A stretch of 64,000 nucleotides of DNA from Idiomarinaceae bacterium HL-53 (GCA_001458075.1 LN899469.1:1400659-1464658); one strand, 5' to 3'; positions 35,277-45,025 are shown, numbered from the stretch's first letter. Translations and numbers: made by a program. Notes: generated by a model from the letters alone, not told the origin.

Positions 35277-35898
35277 ACCATTCATTACTTGAGGTGCGCA
35301 CGTATTCTATTCGATCGTGAAGACGTGCTGCACCCCCTTGCCAAAATTCATAACGAGAAGGCACCACCAAGAATCCACCCCAATGCGGTGGCCGTGGAAT
35401 GATTTCTTGCTCTTGATATTCGTTCTCTACTTGCAGGTAAGCTTGCTCGAGTGCATGACGGTCGCTAATTGGTTGTGACTGACGCGAAGCCCATGCACCC
35501 AGTTGGCTCGCACGCGGGCGAGTGGCAAAGTAAGCGTCATTCTCGGCATCACTCAGCGGTTGCGCTTTTCCCTCGATGGTAATTTGTCGTTCTAAATGAA
35601 GCCAAGAGAAATGCAAGCTGCACCGGGGTTCAGAGAGCAATGCCGTTCCTTTTGCGCTTTGGTAATTGGTAAAAAATTGAAAGCCTGCTCCGGTATAACC
35701 TTTGAGCAAAACGATCCGCTGTCGAACCCCGTCTACCTCGCTGAATGTGCTTAAAACCATAGCGGTAGGATCAGTGAGACCGGGATCGTCTAATGTCGTT
35801 TGAAACCAGTCTGAGAACTGCTCAAATGGACAATCTGCGGCGTTTTGTTCACTCAGAGCCGCACGTGTATATTCTCGTCTAATATCTTGAATGCTCAT
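35254..35898 (-). CDS. pdxH: Pyridoxamine 5'-phosphate oxidase
   Basis: This FMN enzyme makes pyridoxal 5'-phosphate, the cofactor of SpeA among others. The 214 aa carry the family marks REYTRAALSE, RIVLLKGY, GFQFFTNYQSAKG, ASQLGAWAS and the C-terminal PHWGGFLVVPSRYEFWQGG. The ATG at 35898 is favoured; a GTG two codons earlier overlaps the stop of the preceding regulator gene by one base. The last bases overlap the 3' end of iadA on the other strand. Confidence 0.95.
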   Translation of the reverse strand: MSIQDIRREYTRAALSEQNAADCPFEQFSDWFQTTLDDPGLTDPTAMVLSTFSEVDGVRQRIVLLKGYTGAGFQFFTNYQSAKGTALLSEPRCSLHFSWLHLERQITIEGKAQPLSDAENDAYFATRPRASQLGAWASRQSQPISDRHALEQAYLQVENEYQEQEIIPRPPHWGGFLVVPSRYEFWQGGAARLHDRIEYVRTSSNEWFKRRLQP

Positions 35899-35903
35899 AA
35901 TCA

Positions 35904-36848
35904 CTACTTAGTAAATACTTCCGCATGCTCAAAGGCTATTGCCGTGTTATTCATAAACATATCGAGTAGTTTTCGATCGGTTTCGTTTAGCTCGTTAATG
36001 CCGCGAATATAGAGAAGATAAAAGTGCTTCGCAGAGGTTTTATAGACCCCATAATATGTATTTTCGACAACTTCAAAGCCTACATGGGACGCTTGTTCAA
36101 CGAGCTTAGCCACAATCTCACGATCGAGTTCGTGACGCACCGACTCACCGATTTGCTTCTTAAACTCGCCGGTGGCAGCAATAATATGCATGGGATGCTC
36201 TTTATCTCCGCTCGCCGTAAAGCCGTCAATTCGGTAATAAGCCGCGGTGTTTGAGCGAGTTAAGAGCGCCACAAGTTGCTCAAGAATGCCTTGGCTTAAT
36301 TGGTTCATAGATTTTGCACTGAAAATTTCAGCTGAAGCTTCGATAATTCTTTCTAAACCTGCTTTATAGCGCTCTATCGCTTGTAGATCTCGATAAGCCC
36401 GTAGACTCGAGTACATCAGCGTCATCAGTTTACGGTAGGTGAGCTCTGTTTTTTCCTTGTAGTCATCAATTTCATACTTTGCGATGACTTCTTCTTCAGG
36501 TGCTTGCCCTGGTTGCCCGGTGCGCAAGACGATGCGGATCATGCGATTTTTCAGCTCTGCACGTGTCCACCTCACCAAATCTAAACCGGCGTGATCATCT
36601 TCCATTACTACATCGAGTAGCATCATGGCGAAATTATTGTCTTCTTTTAGTATCTCTCGTGCCTCTTGCCCCGAGTAAACAGAAGTAAAAGCCAGAGGGC
36701 GATCGTCGAGTTTAAAATCACTAAGTGCCATTTTGGTAATGACATGGATTTCTTCATCGTCGTCCACAATTAGAATATTGAATGGCTCAACTATACTTGT
36801 GTTCTGCGCTACTTCAGGCTCGTCTGCAAATAAAAAAGAATCGCTCAT
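35904..36848 (-). CDS. Response regulator, receiver-DUF3369, no output domain
   Basis: This 314-aa protein has a receiver domain (about 24-150) with the acidic pair D29/D30, phospho-acceptor D79 in MLLDVVM, and a following RTGQPGQAPEEEVI segment. A DUF3369 GAF-like domain then fills residues 180-314. Such proteins usually carry an HD-GYP or GGDEF output domain after DUF3369; here the protein ends with the sensor-like domain. The ATG at 36848 with GAGAGAG upstream avoids overlap with the preceding gene. Partner kinase unknown; it precedes pdxH by a TAGTG junction. Confidence 0.85.
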   Translation of the reverse strand: MSDSFLFADEPEVAQNTSIVEPFNILIVDDDEEIHVITKMALSDFKLDDRPLAFTSVYSGQEAREILKEDNNFAMMLLDVVMEDDHAGLDLVRWTRAELKNRMIRIVLRTGQPGQAPEEEVIAKYEIDDYKEKTELTYRKLMTLMYSSLRAYRDLQAIERYKAGLERIIEASAEIFSAKSMNQLSQGILEQLVALLTRSNTAAYYRIDGFTASGDKEHPMHIIAATGEFKKQIGESVRHELDREIVAKLVEQASHVGFEVVENTYYGVYKTSAKHFYLLYIRGINELNETDRKLLDMFMNNTAIAFEHAEVFTK

Positions 36849-36867
36849 GCTGCTCTCTCTGTGCTCT

Positions 36868-38568
36868 TTAATGTTCTTTTTTATAGTGACGTTCGCCAGC
36901 GACATAAGTTGCTAACACTTCAATTCGCCACAAGTTTTCCACTGGAGTATGGAACGGATCTTGGTCTACCACAATAAAGTCGGCCCATTTTCCCGGCTCA
37001 ATTGAGCCCGTTGTATCCTCAAGGTGTCCGGCCCATGCGGCGTCAAGGGTAAACCCACGGATAGCCTCGGAGAGTGTCATGCGCTGTTCAGGATACCAAC
37101 CTTCCACTGGCTGATTGTCTCGATCTTGGCGAGTCACAGCCGCATGAATTCCGAAGAATGGATTTGCTAGTTCAACGGGGAAGTCTGAACCGGCAGCGAT
37201 AATGGAACCTTGGTCGAGGAATGTACGCCAAGCGTACGCACCAGCAATACGATCTGGGCCGACACGATCTTCAGCCATGTTCATGTCACTTGTTGCATGC
37301 GTCGGTTGCATTGATGGCACAACACCTAGTGCTTTGAAACGAGGAATGTCGGACACTTGAACTACTTGTGCGTGCTCAATACGATGCCGACGATTCATGA
37401 CGGCCTCTTCGTCTTCTTCAGCAAGTTCGGCGAAGGTATCGAGCGCCAGTCTGTTGCTGAAGTCACCAATTGCGTGATAATTGATCTGAAAACCTGCGTT
37501 ATGAATCATGTGAAAAAGGCTGCGAACCTTGTCGGCTGGGGTTACAAGAAGCCCTTTATTGTCGGGTTCGTCGCTGTACGGTTCAATTAGTGCAGCGCCG
37601 CGGCTGCCAAGGGCACCATCACCGTAAAGCTTCACGCTATTAATTTGCAAGCGATCGAACGAGTCACGGTAAGGACCGCGCGCCAGTAGGTTGTCTAACT
37701 CAGGGCTGTCGCCCGCAATCATCGCCTGAATTCTTATTGGCAGACTACCTTGTTCAGCCATGCTCTCCAACAGTGTTAATTCACGAGCGGAAACACCTGC
37801 GTCGTGTACTTGCGTAATGCCGAGTGCAAGTAAATGAGAGAACGCGGAGTCGTAGGCACTTCTCAATGCGGCTTCATCAGGCGTTGGAATTTGCTGCTCC
37901 ACAAGGGCCATCGCGGTGTCGATGAGAATACCAGTCGGGTTACCGTTTTCATCTTTGACAATCTCGCCACCAGCGGGAGATTTGGTGTCGGCAGTAATGC
38001 CGGCGAGTTCGAGCGCCTTGCTATTCGCCCAGCCAGCGTGGCTGTCGATGCGCGCTAGCCAAATAGGGCGGTCACTAATGACGGAGTCGAGATCTTCCCG
38101 ATTTGGGAAACTATTCTCCGGCCACAACACCTGATTCCAGCCCCGACCCACAATCCAAGGTAATTCTAGGTTCTGATCTGCATAGTTGGCAACCTGTGCA
38201 ACGGTCGCTGCTTTGCTGCGTATCCCACGCAAATCCACTTGGTTCAAGTTTTGCCCTAATCCTTGAATGTGCCCATGAGCGTCGATTAACCCCGGAATCA
38301 CCGTGCGGCCATGCAAGTTCATTTGCTTGGCTTCTGGCGCGAGGTCAAGGAGTCCATGGTCTCCTGTGGCAACGACCCTTCCGTCACGCACGAGCATCGT
38401 TGTGAAGCTTACTAATCTTGCTTCCTCACCCGCAGCGCCCACAAAGCTGTAGCCATTAAGGTTGTGAAATATAATTTCTTCTGCAATGACAGAGTGGGCT
38501 GAAAAGGCCAGCGTCAGTGTGAGTAACGTAGTTCTCAATGAGTGAAATATTGTGCCGCTTTTTTTCAT
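36868..38568 (-). CDS. Secreted YtcJ-like amidohydrolase
   Basis: This 566-aa amidohydrolase family 3 protein has a signal peptide (cleavage near VIA). The metal motif H-x-H lies in VIPGLIDAHGHIQGLG near residue 95. DRLQINSVKLYGDGALGSRG, MNRRHRIEHAQVV and AAGSDFPVE continue the active site, and GSIEPGKWADFIVVDQD closes the domain. The family hydrolyses amides and formamides; no substrate is predictable. It is the second exported amidohydrolase of the window. Confidence 0.88.
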   Translation of the reverse strand: MKKSGTIFHSLRTTLLTLTLAFSAHSVIAEEIIFHNLNGYSFVGAAGEEARLVSFTTMLVRDGRVVATGDHGLLDLAPEAKQMNLHGRTVIPGLIDAHGHIQGLGQNLNQVDLRGIRSKAATVAQVANYADQNLELPWIVGRGWNQVLWPENSFPNREDLDSVISDRPIWLARIDSHAGWANSKALELAGITADTKSPAGGEIVKDENGNPTGILIDTAMALVEQQIPTPDEAALRSAYDSAFSHLLALGITQVHDAGVSARELTLLESMAEQGSLPIRIQAMIAGDSPELDNLLARGPYRDSFDRLQINSVKLYGDGALGSRGAALIEPYSDEPDNKGLLVTPADKVRSLFHMIHNAGFQINYHAIGDFSNRLALDTFAELAEEDEEAVMNRRHRIEHAQVVQVSDIPRFKALGVVPSMQPTHATSDMNMAEDRVGPDRIAGAYAWRTFLDQGSIIAAGSDFPVELANPFFGIHAAVTRQDRDNQPVEGWYPEQRMTLSEAIRGFTLDAAWAGHLEDTTGSIEPGKWADFIVVDQDPFHTPVENLWRIEVLATYVAGERHYKKEH

Positions 38569-38598
38569 TTGATTACCTATGGTTGTTCACCTAGTGTT

Positions 38599-39639
38599 TT
38601 ATTCACTTGCCAGATAATGAAGTGGCCACACTTGCAGTTGGCCTTTCGATGTTACCAGCCAAATGGAATTGCTGTCTGCCTGTATAGCGATAATTTCTGC
38701 ACTTTTTAATGGGTTGATAGACCCACTTAAATGGTGCATTTGCCAACCTTGCGTAGCTTCGCTCCAAGCGTACCAAGTAGAATTGCCCCCGCCAATAATA
38801 AGACCTTCTGGTATTTTCACGATAGCAGACAATCCTTGCGTTAAGTTTTGAACGCCGAAATTTTGCTCTGCTTCTAAACGACGCAGTGCTATTTCATTGT
38901 TGCCCGCGAGCGGATTCGCGCTTGCGACTTCTGCCACTACAACCTCGCCTTCAAACTCGAATAACATGGCAGGGATGTGTTCGGATTGAAATTGCAGTAC
39001 TTCTTCAAAACGACTCGCACTATAACAAGTCGCGAGTCCGGATGCAGCAGTTGTATACCAACAGGCTTCTCTATTTTCTCTATTCGACTCAGCAAGATAA
39101 CCCATTTTATACGTCGATTCCTGAAGGCTTCTTAAGTGAAGTACCTCCCCTTCGCTCGTGCTCTCAGAAGAAGAAAAGGTGATACCAAGCAGTTGATTTG
39201 TTTCAGTACTAACAATTCCGCTCTCAGTATTGGCGACGATACTTCGAATTGGCGCTCGCAGCCCCAATGAAACAGGAGACAGTTCATTATTAGACAGTAC
39301 CCATCGAATGATTTGCTGGCGGTCGTAAATCCATAACTCGTCGTTGGAAACCCACAACAATTGCCAAATGCCTTCAGGTTGAACAAGGGTTGTTACTTTT
39401 TGTAATTCACCTTGTAACGTATAAATACCGATGTCTTCTCCGATGCTTAACGCTAAACGATTGTGTTGGTTAAACGCCGCGGCATTCACCGCGCCCTGAT
39501 GTAGTTGAATGAGTTCAACATCGTTGGGTATGCGCTGACACGCTGATAGTACAAGGAAAAACGAACAAACCACCGAGAATCGAACCCAGACGAAAACGTG
39601 TTTAAGAAATTGATCTGAACACGTGTAAAAAGGTAACAT
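38599..39639 (-). CDS. Putative propeller-like lipoprotein, unrecognised family
   Basis: A lipoprotein-type signal ends in the lipobox LSAC; the body has spaced Trp/Gly strands (about 300 residues) resembling beta-propeller blades, but no named repeat is clear. I take the ATG at 39639, about 35 residues before the lipobox Cys, because the open frame starting at 39777 adds a 46-residue tail without function; no good ribosome site favours it, so the start is uncertain. The gene is divergent from the atypical NarL-type regulator. Its role is unknown. Confidence 0.65.
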   Translation of the reverse strand: MLPFYTCSDQFLKHVFVWVRFSVVCSFFLVLSACQRIPNDVELIQLHQGAVNAAAFNQHNRLALSIGEDIGIYTLQGELQKVTTLVQPEGIWQLLWVSNDELWIYDRQQIIRWVLSNNELSPVSLGLRAPIRSIVANTESGIVSTETNQLLGITFSSSESTSEGEVLHLRSLQESTYKMGYLAESNRENREACWYTTAASGLATCYSASRFEEVLQFQSEHIPAMLFEFEGEVVVAEVASANPLAGNNEIALRRLEAEQNFGVQNLTQGLSAIVKIPEGLIIGGGNSTWYAWSEATQGWQMHHLSGSINPLKSAEIIAIQADSNSIWLVTSKGQLQVWPLHYLASE

Positions 39640-39821
39640 TTGACTAATATATTTGTTAAAGTAACCCACGTTGCTTGAAGAGTAACGTAGGTCGTCGCAT
39701 AAGTTGTCGCGTAACCTCCGTGTGAAGCGATGAAAAGATATCGTAATCAATGCGCTAACTCCTGATAATTCGGCCAAAGCTCGAGCATAGAAGAGTCAGA
39801 GCCGATGAGAAAAATAACCGC

Positions 39822-40442
39822 ATGAAAATACTTATAATTGATCCACAATTTTTCACCCGTTCAGGGTTAATTTATCTGTTAACTGGCTATACGTCCAATG
39901 TTGCGATTTATGAGGCAACGGATTTGAATATTGCTGAGAGTTACTTAAGCAGCGGTGAGAGCTACGACTTCATTTTTACCGAGCTCGATTTGCCTGACGT
40001 AGACCACCGGGATGTGGTTCCAAAACTCCATGAACTCGCACCGAACGCACATATTGTTCTCTTTACCTGGCGTCAGCACCAAAGCGACATACGCCAGTGT
40101 ATTGCGCAAGGAGCGACAAGCTACTTACGTAAAGATACCTCTGCTGAAGAAGTGAAGCTTGCGGTTCACGGCTTACTACAAGGGCGTTCGTACCTGCCAG
40201 AAATGAACGGTCGAGGTGATTCAGGGCGTTACGATCCAGAACGTCGCCTCTCACCACGACAGCAAGAAATCATGCAGTTATTGGCTCAAGGTCTTTCGAA
40301 CAAAGAAATTGCGAATATCTTGGGGATTACCGAAGGCACTATTCGTGTGCATTTGTCGTCTATTTTTAAAGCGATCAAGGTTTCTAACCGAACCGAGGCG
40401 ACCCTTTGGTATTTGCTGCGACAAAATAAAGTTGTTGGTTAA
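39822..40442 (+). CDS. NarL-type response regulator with Glu at the phosphoacceptor site
   Basis: A 206-aa protein with a receiver domain (1-118) and a LuxR-type helix-turn-helix (about 140-200: LSPRQQEIMQLLAQGLSNKE, then GTIRVHLSSIFKAI). The residue aligned with the phosphoacceptor Asp is Glu (E54 in FTELDLP, four residues before the Pro as in LDLNMP), and only one of the usual two N-terminal acids is present (D7). T82 and K104 are kept. Such receivers are often phosphorylation-independent. It lies at the head of the flagellar region before flrA, so flagellar or chemotaxis regulation is possible. Confidence 0.9.
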   Translation: MKILIIDPQFFTRSGLIYLLTGYTSNVAIYEATDLNIAESYLSSGESYDFIFTELDLPDVDHRDVVPKLHELAPNAHIVLFTWRQHQSDIRQCIAQGATSYLRKDTSAEEVKLAVHGLLQGRSYLPEMNGRGDSGRYDPERRLSPRQQEIMQLLAQGLSNKEIANILGITEGTIRVHLSSIFKAIKVSNRTEATLWYLLRQNKVVG

Positions 40443-40447
40443 AGACA

Positions 40448-40969
40448 ATGGATTTGCGTGCGATCCAAGACGCGATTGAGTGTCAGCATCGTGCGCCTAC
40501 GGAAAAATGGAATCCGCCGTATTGTGGCGATATCGACCTAGTGATTCGCGCCGATGGTCGGTGGTGTCATGAAGGAACAGACATCACCCGGCCCGCACTC
40601 ATTAAGTTATTCGCAAGTGTCTTAGTAAAAGAGAGCGAACAATATTTCTTGGTCACGCCTGCTGAGAAAATTGGTATTCAAGTCGAAGACTTACCTTTTC
40701 TGATCACGGGTTGGGATTCTTATCAAACTGAAGAAAAACATGCGCTTATTTGGGTGGAAACGAATATTGGTGAACGTTACTTGTTAGGTCGTGAACACCC
40801 ACTCATTAGCCACCAAAACCTTCCTGCTCTAATTATTCGAGACGAATTACTAGCCCGCGTCCATAGAAATGTTTATTATCAATGGAGTGATATTGTTCAA
40901 TCTGCTTTACCGCATGAAAGTGCTGGATATTATATACAAAGTGGAACTGAGCGTTTCAAATTGGATTAA
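40448..40969 (+). CDS. DUF1285 protein
   Basis: A 173-aa soluble protein recognised as DUF1285 from WNPPYCGDIDLVIRADG near residue 21 and LVTPAEKIGIQVEDLPFLI near 68. The function is not established. It starts six bases after the regulator gene and sits 40 bases before flrA, so it may be carried on the same mRNA as both. Confidence 0.85.
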   Translation: MDLRAIQDAIECQHRAPTEKWNPPYCGDIDLVIRADGRWCHEGTDITRPALIKLFASVLVKESEQYFLVTPAEKIGIQVEDLPFLITGWDSYQTEEKHALIWVETNIGERYLLGREHPLISHQNLPALIIRDELLARVHRNVYYQWSDIVQSALPHESAGYYIQSGTERFKLD

Positions 40970-41009
40970 GATGCCGTTGAGCGATTAAGAATTCCAAAGA
41001 TAAGGGGTC

Positions 41010-42479
41010 ATGTTGGAATTGACTGATTTGCAAGCCACCACAGTACTTGTCGTTTCTTTTTCTGAACCGAGGGCTCGAGAGTTGAGCACCATATTCGAGT
41101 TCGTGGGCGAGAGCGTGCAAGCACTTTCGTTCGATGACTGCAGCCAAGTTCTGCGAGCATCACCACAGTCGAGTGTGATAGTGGTGCTCGATGACGAGAG
41201 CGCAGGTGGCAGTTGGATCAAAAATTATCCTGGTATTCCTTTTATTGGTACGCAACATACGCGTAAAGAGTGTTTAGAGGCGGTAAACTGTCTGGGTCAA
41301 CTAAGCGCTCGCCCCTCCTACGGCGAAGTGATTCAGTTACTTCACCATTGCCAAGAATATCACCGCCAAAAGCCTGGTCATGAAGACGTAAGCTATGCAG
41401 AGCGAATTAAGAAGCTCACCCAAACTTTGGTAGGGCAGAGCGATACGATGCACGAGATCCGTATGCAGATTGCGCAGGTGGCACCTTCGAATGCGAATGT
41501 GCTCGTACTTGGGGAGTCTGGAACGGGGAAAGAGGTGGTCGCGAAGGGAATACATGACACGTCGGCCCGCGCAAACGGCCCCTTTGTGCCGGTAAACTGC
41601 GGCGCAATTCCCGCCGAACTCCTAGAAAGTGAATTGTTCGGGCATGAGAAGGGCGCATTTACTGGGGCGATTGGAACCCGAAAGGGGCGCTTTGAAATGG
41701 CCGAGGGCGGCACATTATTCTTAGATGAAATTGGTGATATGCCGCTGCCTATGCAAGTTAAATTATTACGTGTGTTGCAGGAGCGCGAATTTGAGCGTGT
41801 CGGTGGTAACAAAACCTTGCAAGCGGATGTGCGCGTCATTGCTGCCACCCATCAGCATTTAGAATCATTGATCACTGAAGGAAAATTCAGGGAAGATTTA
41901 TTTTACCGCTTAAACGTATTTCCTATTGAAATGCCTGCGCTTCGGGAGCGAGAGGGAGACATTCCCTTGCTTGTGTTGGAACTTGCGAAACGCCTCCAAG
42001 AAAAGGAGCAGATTGAACTTCGATTTACCGACGCGGCGTTGGGATCTCTGGCCTCTCATCGCTGGTCTGGGAATGTTCGTGAGCTCGCTAATTTAGTAGA
42101 GCGGCTAAGTATTACTCATGCAGGTCGTGTGGTCGACGTGGCAGATTTGCCAGGTAAATATCGAGACATTTCAGCAGCGCCATTCAAGCCGGCATATCCA
42201 AATGAAATGCAAGAGCGAGACGCTTTAAATGCCATGTTTGCTGAAGACGAGGCAGTACTCGACGACGTTCTGTATCCGGAAGGATCGGGGTTAATTCCTG
42301 CTCGACTCCCAGAAGAAGGGGTTGATCTAAAAACCCTGTTAGGGGATCTCGAAGTGGATTTGATTCGTCAGGCCTTAGAGCAGCAAGAATGGGTTGTGGC
42401 TCGCGCGGCTGAATTGCTCGGCATGCGCCGCACAACACTCGTAGAAAAAATGAAAAAATATCAACTCACCAAAGAATAA
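41010..42479 (+). CDS. flrA: Sigma-54 activator, flagellar master regulator FlrA/FleQ
   Basis: This 489-aa AAA+ enhancer-binding protein drives the first class of sigma-54 flagellar promoters. The N-terminal FleQ-type domain (about 1-115) lacks receiver Asp signatures. The AAA+ domain has Walker A GESGTGKE near residue 168, the sigma-54 loop GAFTGA near 215 and Walker [12 protein letters not shown] Fis-type helix-turn-helix closes the protein. FlrA commonly responds to c-di-GMP and FlhG/FleN, genes not in this window. It is followed by flrB from a separate sigma-54 promoter. Confidence 0.92.
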   Translation: MLELTDLQATTVLVVSFSEPRARELSTIFEFVGESVQALSFDDCSQVLRASPQSSVIVVLDDESAGGSWIKNYPGIPFIGTQHTRKECLEAVNCLGQLSARPSYGEVIQLLHHCQEYHRQKPGHEDVSYAERIKKLTQTLVGQSDTMHEIRMQIAQVAPSNANVLVLGESGTGKEVVAKGIHDTSARANGPFVPVNCGAIPAELLESELFGHEKGAFTGAIGTRKGRFEMAEGGTLFLDEIGDMPLPMQVKLLRVLQEREFERVGGNKTLQADVRVIAATHQHLESLITEGKFREDLFYRLNVFPIEMPALREREGDIPLLVLELAKRLQEKEQIELRFTDAALGSLASHRWSGNVRELANLVERLSITHAGRVVDVADLPGKYRDISAAPFKPAYPNEMQERDALNAMFAEDEAVLDDVLYPEGSGLIPARLPEEGVDLKTLLGDLEVDLIRQALEQQEWVVARAAELLGMRRTTLVEKMKKYQLTKE

Positions 42480-42516
42480 TAACGCCCTTTCAATTAGTTA
42501 CAACGCATATTTAAAC

Positions 42517-42532
42517 TGGCATATAGGTTGCA
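42517..42532 (+). promoter_or_regulatory. Sigma-54 promoter of flrB-flrC
   Basis: TGGCATATAGGTTGCA matches the -24/-12 consensus, GG (42518-42519) and GC (42530-42531) being ten bases apart. It lies 34 bases before flrB, so FlrA could activate flrBC. Confidence 0.85.
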
Positions 42533-42541
42533 TAGATCGTA

Positions 42542-42555
42542 CCGAATAGTTTCGG
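42542..42555 (+). other. Small hairpin at the flrB ribosome site
   Basis: CCGAA (42542-42546) pairs with TTCGG (42551-42555) across TAGT; the Shine-Dalgarno-like GGAG at 42554-42557 borders it. Possible translational control, weakly supported. Confidence 0.3.
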
Positions 42556-42565
42556 AGACGTTTTT

Positions 42566-43651
42566 ATGACACCTGCAGTTCCTGCGCCCTTGCAACGGCC
42601 TGTCGAAAGCACGCAAAAAGCGAAAACAAGACCCACGGCGGCAGCGCGTGTGAAGAGCTTGATCCATGCGATGCCTAACGGTGTGGTGTTGCTGGACTCG
42701 AGAGGCTTCGTTCGCGAGGTTAATAATGAAGCGCTTCGGTTGCTGGGTGAGCCATTACTTGGTGCTCGCTGGCGCGATGTGATTGATCGTGCATTTCGCC
42801 CACAGGCGGATGATGGGCATGAAGTGTCGCTTTATTCGGGACGGCGCGTTCGGTTAGATATCTCGTCACTAAGCCCCGAGCCAGGGCAACTAATCGTCAT
42901 TACTGATCTTTCGGAAACACGCGCTCTACTCGCGCGTATCAGTCATCTGCAGCGCTTGACTGCCATGGGAAAAATGGTCGCGTCGTTAGCGCACCAGATT
43001 CGAACACCTCTTTCGGCTGCCATGTTGTACTCCGAGGGTTTGCAACGTGAAAATTTACCGCCAGAGCAGCAACATAAATTTGCACGCAAGTTAAACGAAC
43101 GCTTACAAGATTTAGAAAGTCAATTGAACGACATGCTTCTGTACGCCAAAAGCGGTGAGCAGCAACCGGTCGGGCATATTCGTGCGCTTAGCCTGATGGA
43201 GAAACTTGCGCAGCAGATTGAAGCTATCGCGCAACAACATGAAGTGACGACGGCGTTTCAAGTGGATGTAGATGATGCCATGATCTTAGGTAACGAGACT
43301 GCACTGCAAGGCGCGTTACAGAATATTATTGTCAATGCCATTCACGCATCGAAGGCCGGAACAAAGGTTGAGGTGCACACATTTTGCGAAAATGACCTCC
43401 TAAAGATTGAGGTCATAGACACTGGTTGTGGCATCGCTAAAAACGACCTCAGTCAAATTTTCACACCCTTCTTTACGAAAAAGCAGCACGGCACTGGGCT
43501 GGGGCTCGCCGTAGTGAAGACTGTGATTCATGCCCATCAAGGACACATTGATGTGGAGAGTGAGTTGGGTGTCGGAACGAAATTCCAAATTACGATTCCG
43601 TTAGTGACGAGCAAAGAGTCAAGCACACGAGGAGCGAGCGATGAGTCATAA
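42566..43651 (+). CDS. flrB: Flagellar sensor histidine kinase FlrB/FleS
   Basis: This 361-aa cytosolic kinase has a PAS domain (about 30-118: AMPNGVVLLDSRGFVREVN). The dimerisation helix carries the phospho-His H143 in SLAHQIRTPL. A HATPase domain follows, with N-box NIIVNAIHAS, DTGCGI and GTGLGLAVV. It has no membrane segment and phosphorylates FlrC. Its 3' end overlaps flrC by 11 bp. Confidence 0.92.
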   Translation: MTPAVPAPLQRPVESTQKAKTRPTAAARVKSLIHAMPNGVVLLDSRGFVREVNNEALRLLGEPLLGARWRDVIDRAFRPQADDGHEVSLYSGRRVRLDISSLSPEPGQLIVITDLSETRALLARISHLQRLTAMGKMVASLAHQIRTPLSAAMLYSEGLQRENLPPEQQHKFARKLNERLQDLESQLNDMLLYAKSGEQQPVGHIRALSLMEKLAQQIEAIAQQHEVTTAFQVDVDDAMILGNETALQGALQNIIVNAIHASKAGTKVEVHTFCENDLLKIEVIDTGCGIAKNDLSQIFTPFFTKKQHGTGLGLAVVKTVIHAHQGHIDVESELGVGTKFQITIPLVTSKESSTRGASDES

Positions 43652-45002
43652 TAAGAACATTCTTTTAGTCGAGGACGATCCTGCGTTACGGGACGCATTG
43701 TCTGACACACTTGAACTGAACGGATATAAGGTTCGCGCGGCGTCTTCGGCGGAACAAGCATTGTTGATGGTGAAGGAACAAATTCCCGGATTGGTGTTGT
43801 CTGACGTGCAACTCGGCGGTATTAGCGGTATTCAGCTGCTAACAAGCCTACAGCGCCAAGGTTATGACTTACCCATGATTATGATGACAGCTTATGCGCA
43901 AGTGGATGATGCGGTAAAGGCGATGCGGATGGGGGCGGTCGATTATTTAAGTAAGCCGTTTGCGACGGAACAACTATTAGAACTCATTGAGCGTTATGCG
44001 CCAAGAGTCCAGGAGCTGTTGACACGGCCCGTAGTTGGCGACAGCTCAAGTGAAGAGTTACTAAGGCTCGCTCAACGCGTTGCGCAAGCTGAGGCGACCG
44101 TGATGATTAGTGGTCCAAGTGGATCGGGTAAAGAGGTGTTGGCGCAATTTATTCATCATGCTTCAACCCGCCGAGATGGTCCATTTGTTGCCATAAACTG
44201 CGCAGCAATTCCTGAGAATATGTTGGAAGCAACCTTATTTGGTTATGAGAAAGGCGCGTTTACCGGCGCGGTACAGAGTTGCGTCGGGAAATTTGAACAA
44301 GCCAATGGCGGCACATTATTGCTAGACGAAATCACAGAGATGGATCTGGGTCTGCAGGCGAAGCTCTTACGTGTACTGCAAGAGCGCCGTGTAGAGCGAT
44401 TAGGGTCGAGAAAAGAAATTCAGCTTGATGTTCGCATTGTTGCAACGAGTAACAGAGATCTGCGAGATGCGGTGGAGCAGGGGCGTTTTAGAGAAGACTT
44501 ATACTACCGCTTGAACGTGTTTCCACTCGCCTGGAAGCCTCTTTCACAGCGGCCAGGGGATATTCTACCGTTGGCCGAGCACTTATTAGATCGCCATTGC
44601 GAGCGAGCTAACATTGAACGCCCGCAGTTCACCATGAATGCTCAGCAAAAGCTTGTAAATTATCCATGGCCGGGCAACGTTCGAGAATTAGAGAATGTGA
44701 TTCAGCGTGCATTAATCATGCATATCGATGGCAGAATCGATGCTACGGACATTATGCTTGATGAGCGTTTCCATGGTTTTGATTTACAGGAGCGAGAAGC
44801 AATACTTCCTGAGCAAGTATTACCCGAGGTCCCCGAGCGCCTCGGAAATGAACTCAAGCAACAAGAGCAGCAGATTATTCTTGATACCCTCGAGAAATAC
44901 TCGGGTAAGCGCAAGAAAGTAGCGGAAGTCCTAGGAATTAGTCCACGCACACTGCGTTATAAATTGGCGCGTATGAGAGACCAAGGAATTCGTTTACCGT
45001 AG
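43641..45002 (+). CDS. flrC: Sigma-54 response regulator FlrC/FleR
   Basis: This 453-aa protein activates late sigma-54 flagellar genes once phosphorylated by FlrB. It has a receiver domain (1-120, D55 in LVLSDVQL), an AAA+ domain with GPSGSGKE, GAFTGA and the Walker-B stretch TLLLDEITEM, and a Fis-type helix-turn-helix at the end. It overlaps flrB. A sigma-54 promoter for fliE begins 24 bases after its stop. Confidence 0.93.
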   Translation: MSHNKNILLVEDDPALRDALSDTLELNGYKVRAASSAEQALLMVKEQIPGLVLSDVQLGGISGIQLLTSLQRQGYDLPMIMMTAYAQVDDAVKAMRMGAVDYLSKPFATEQLLELIERYAPRVQELLTRPVVGDSSSEELLRLAQRVAQAEATVMISGPSGSGKEVLAQFIHHASTRRDGPFVAINCAAIPENMLEATLFGYEKGAFTGAVQSCVGKFEQANGGTLLLDEITEMDLGLQAKLLRVLQERRVERLGSRKEIQLDVRIVATSNRDLRDAVEQGRFREDLYYRLNVFPLAWKPLSQRPGDILPLAEHLLDRHCERANIERPQFTMNAQQKLVNYPWPGNVRELENVIQRALIMHIDGRIDATDIMLDERFHGFDLQEREAILPEQVLPEVPERLGNELKQQEQQIILDTLEKYSGKRKKVAEVLGISPRTLRYKLARMRDQGIRLP

Positions 45003-45025
45003 TAAATAGAGCGAGCCACTAAAAG

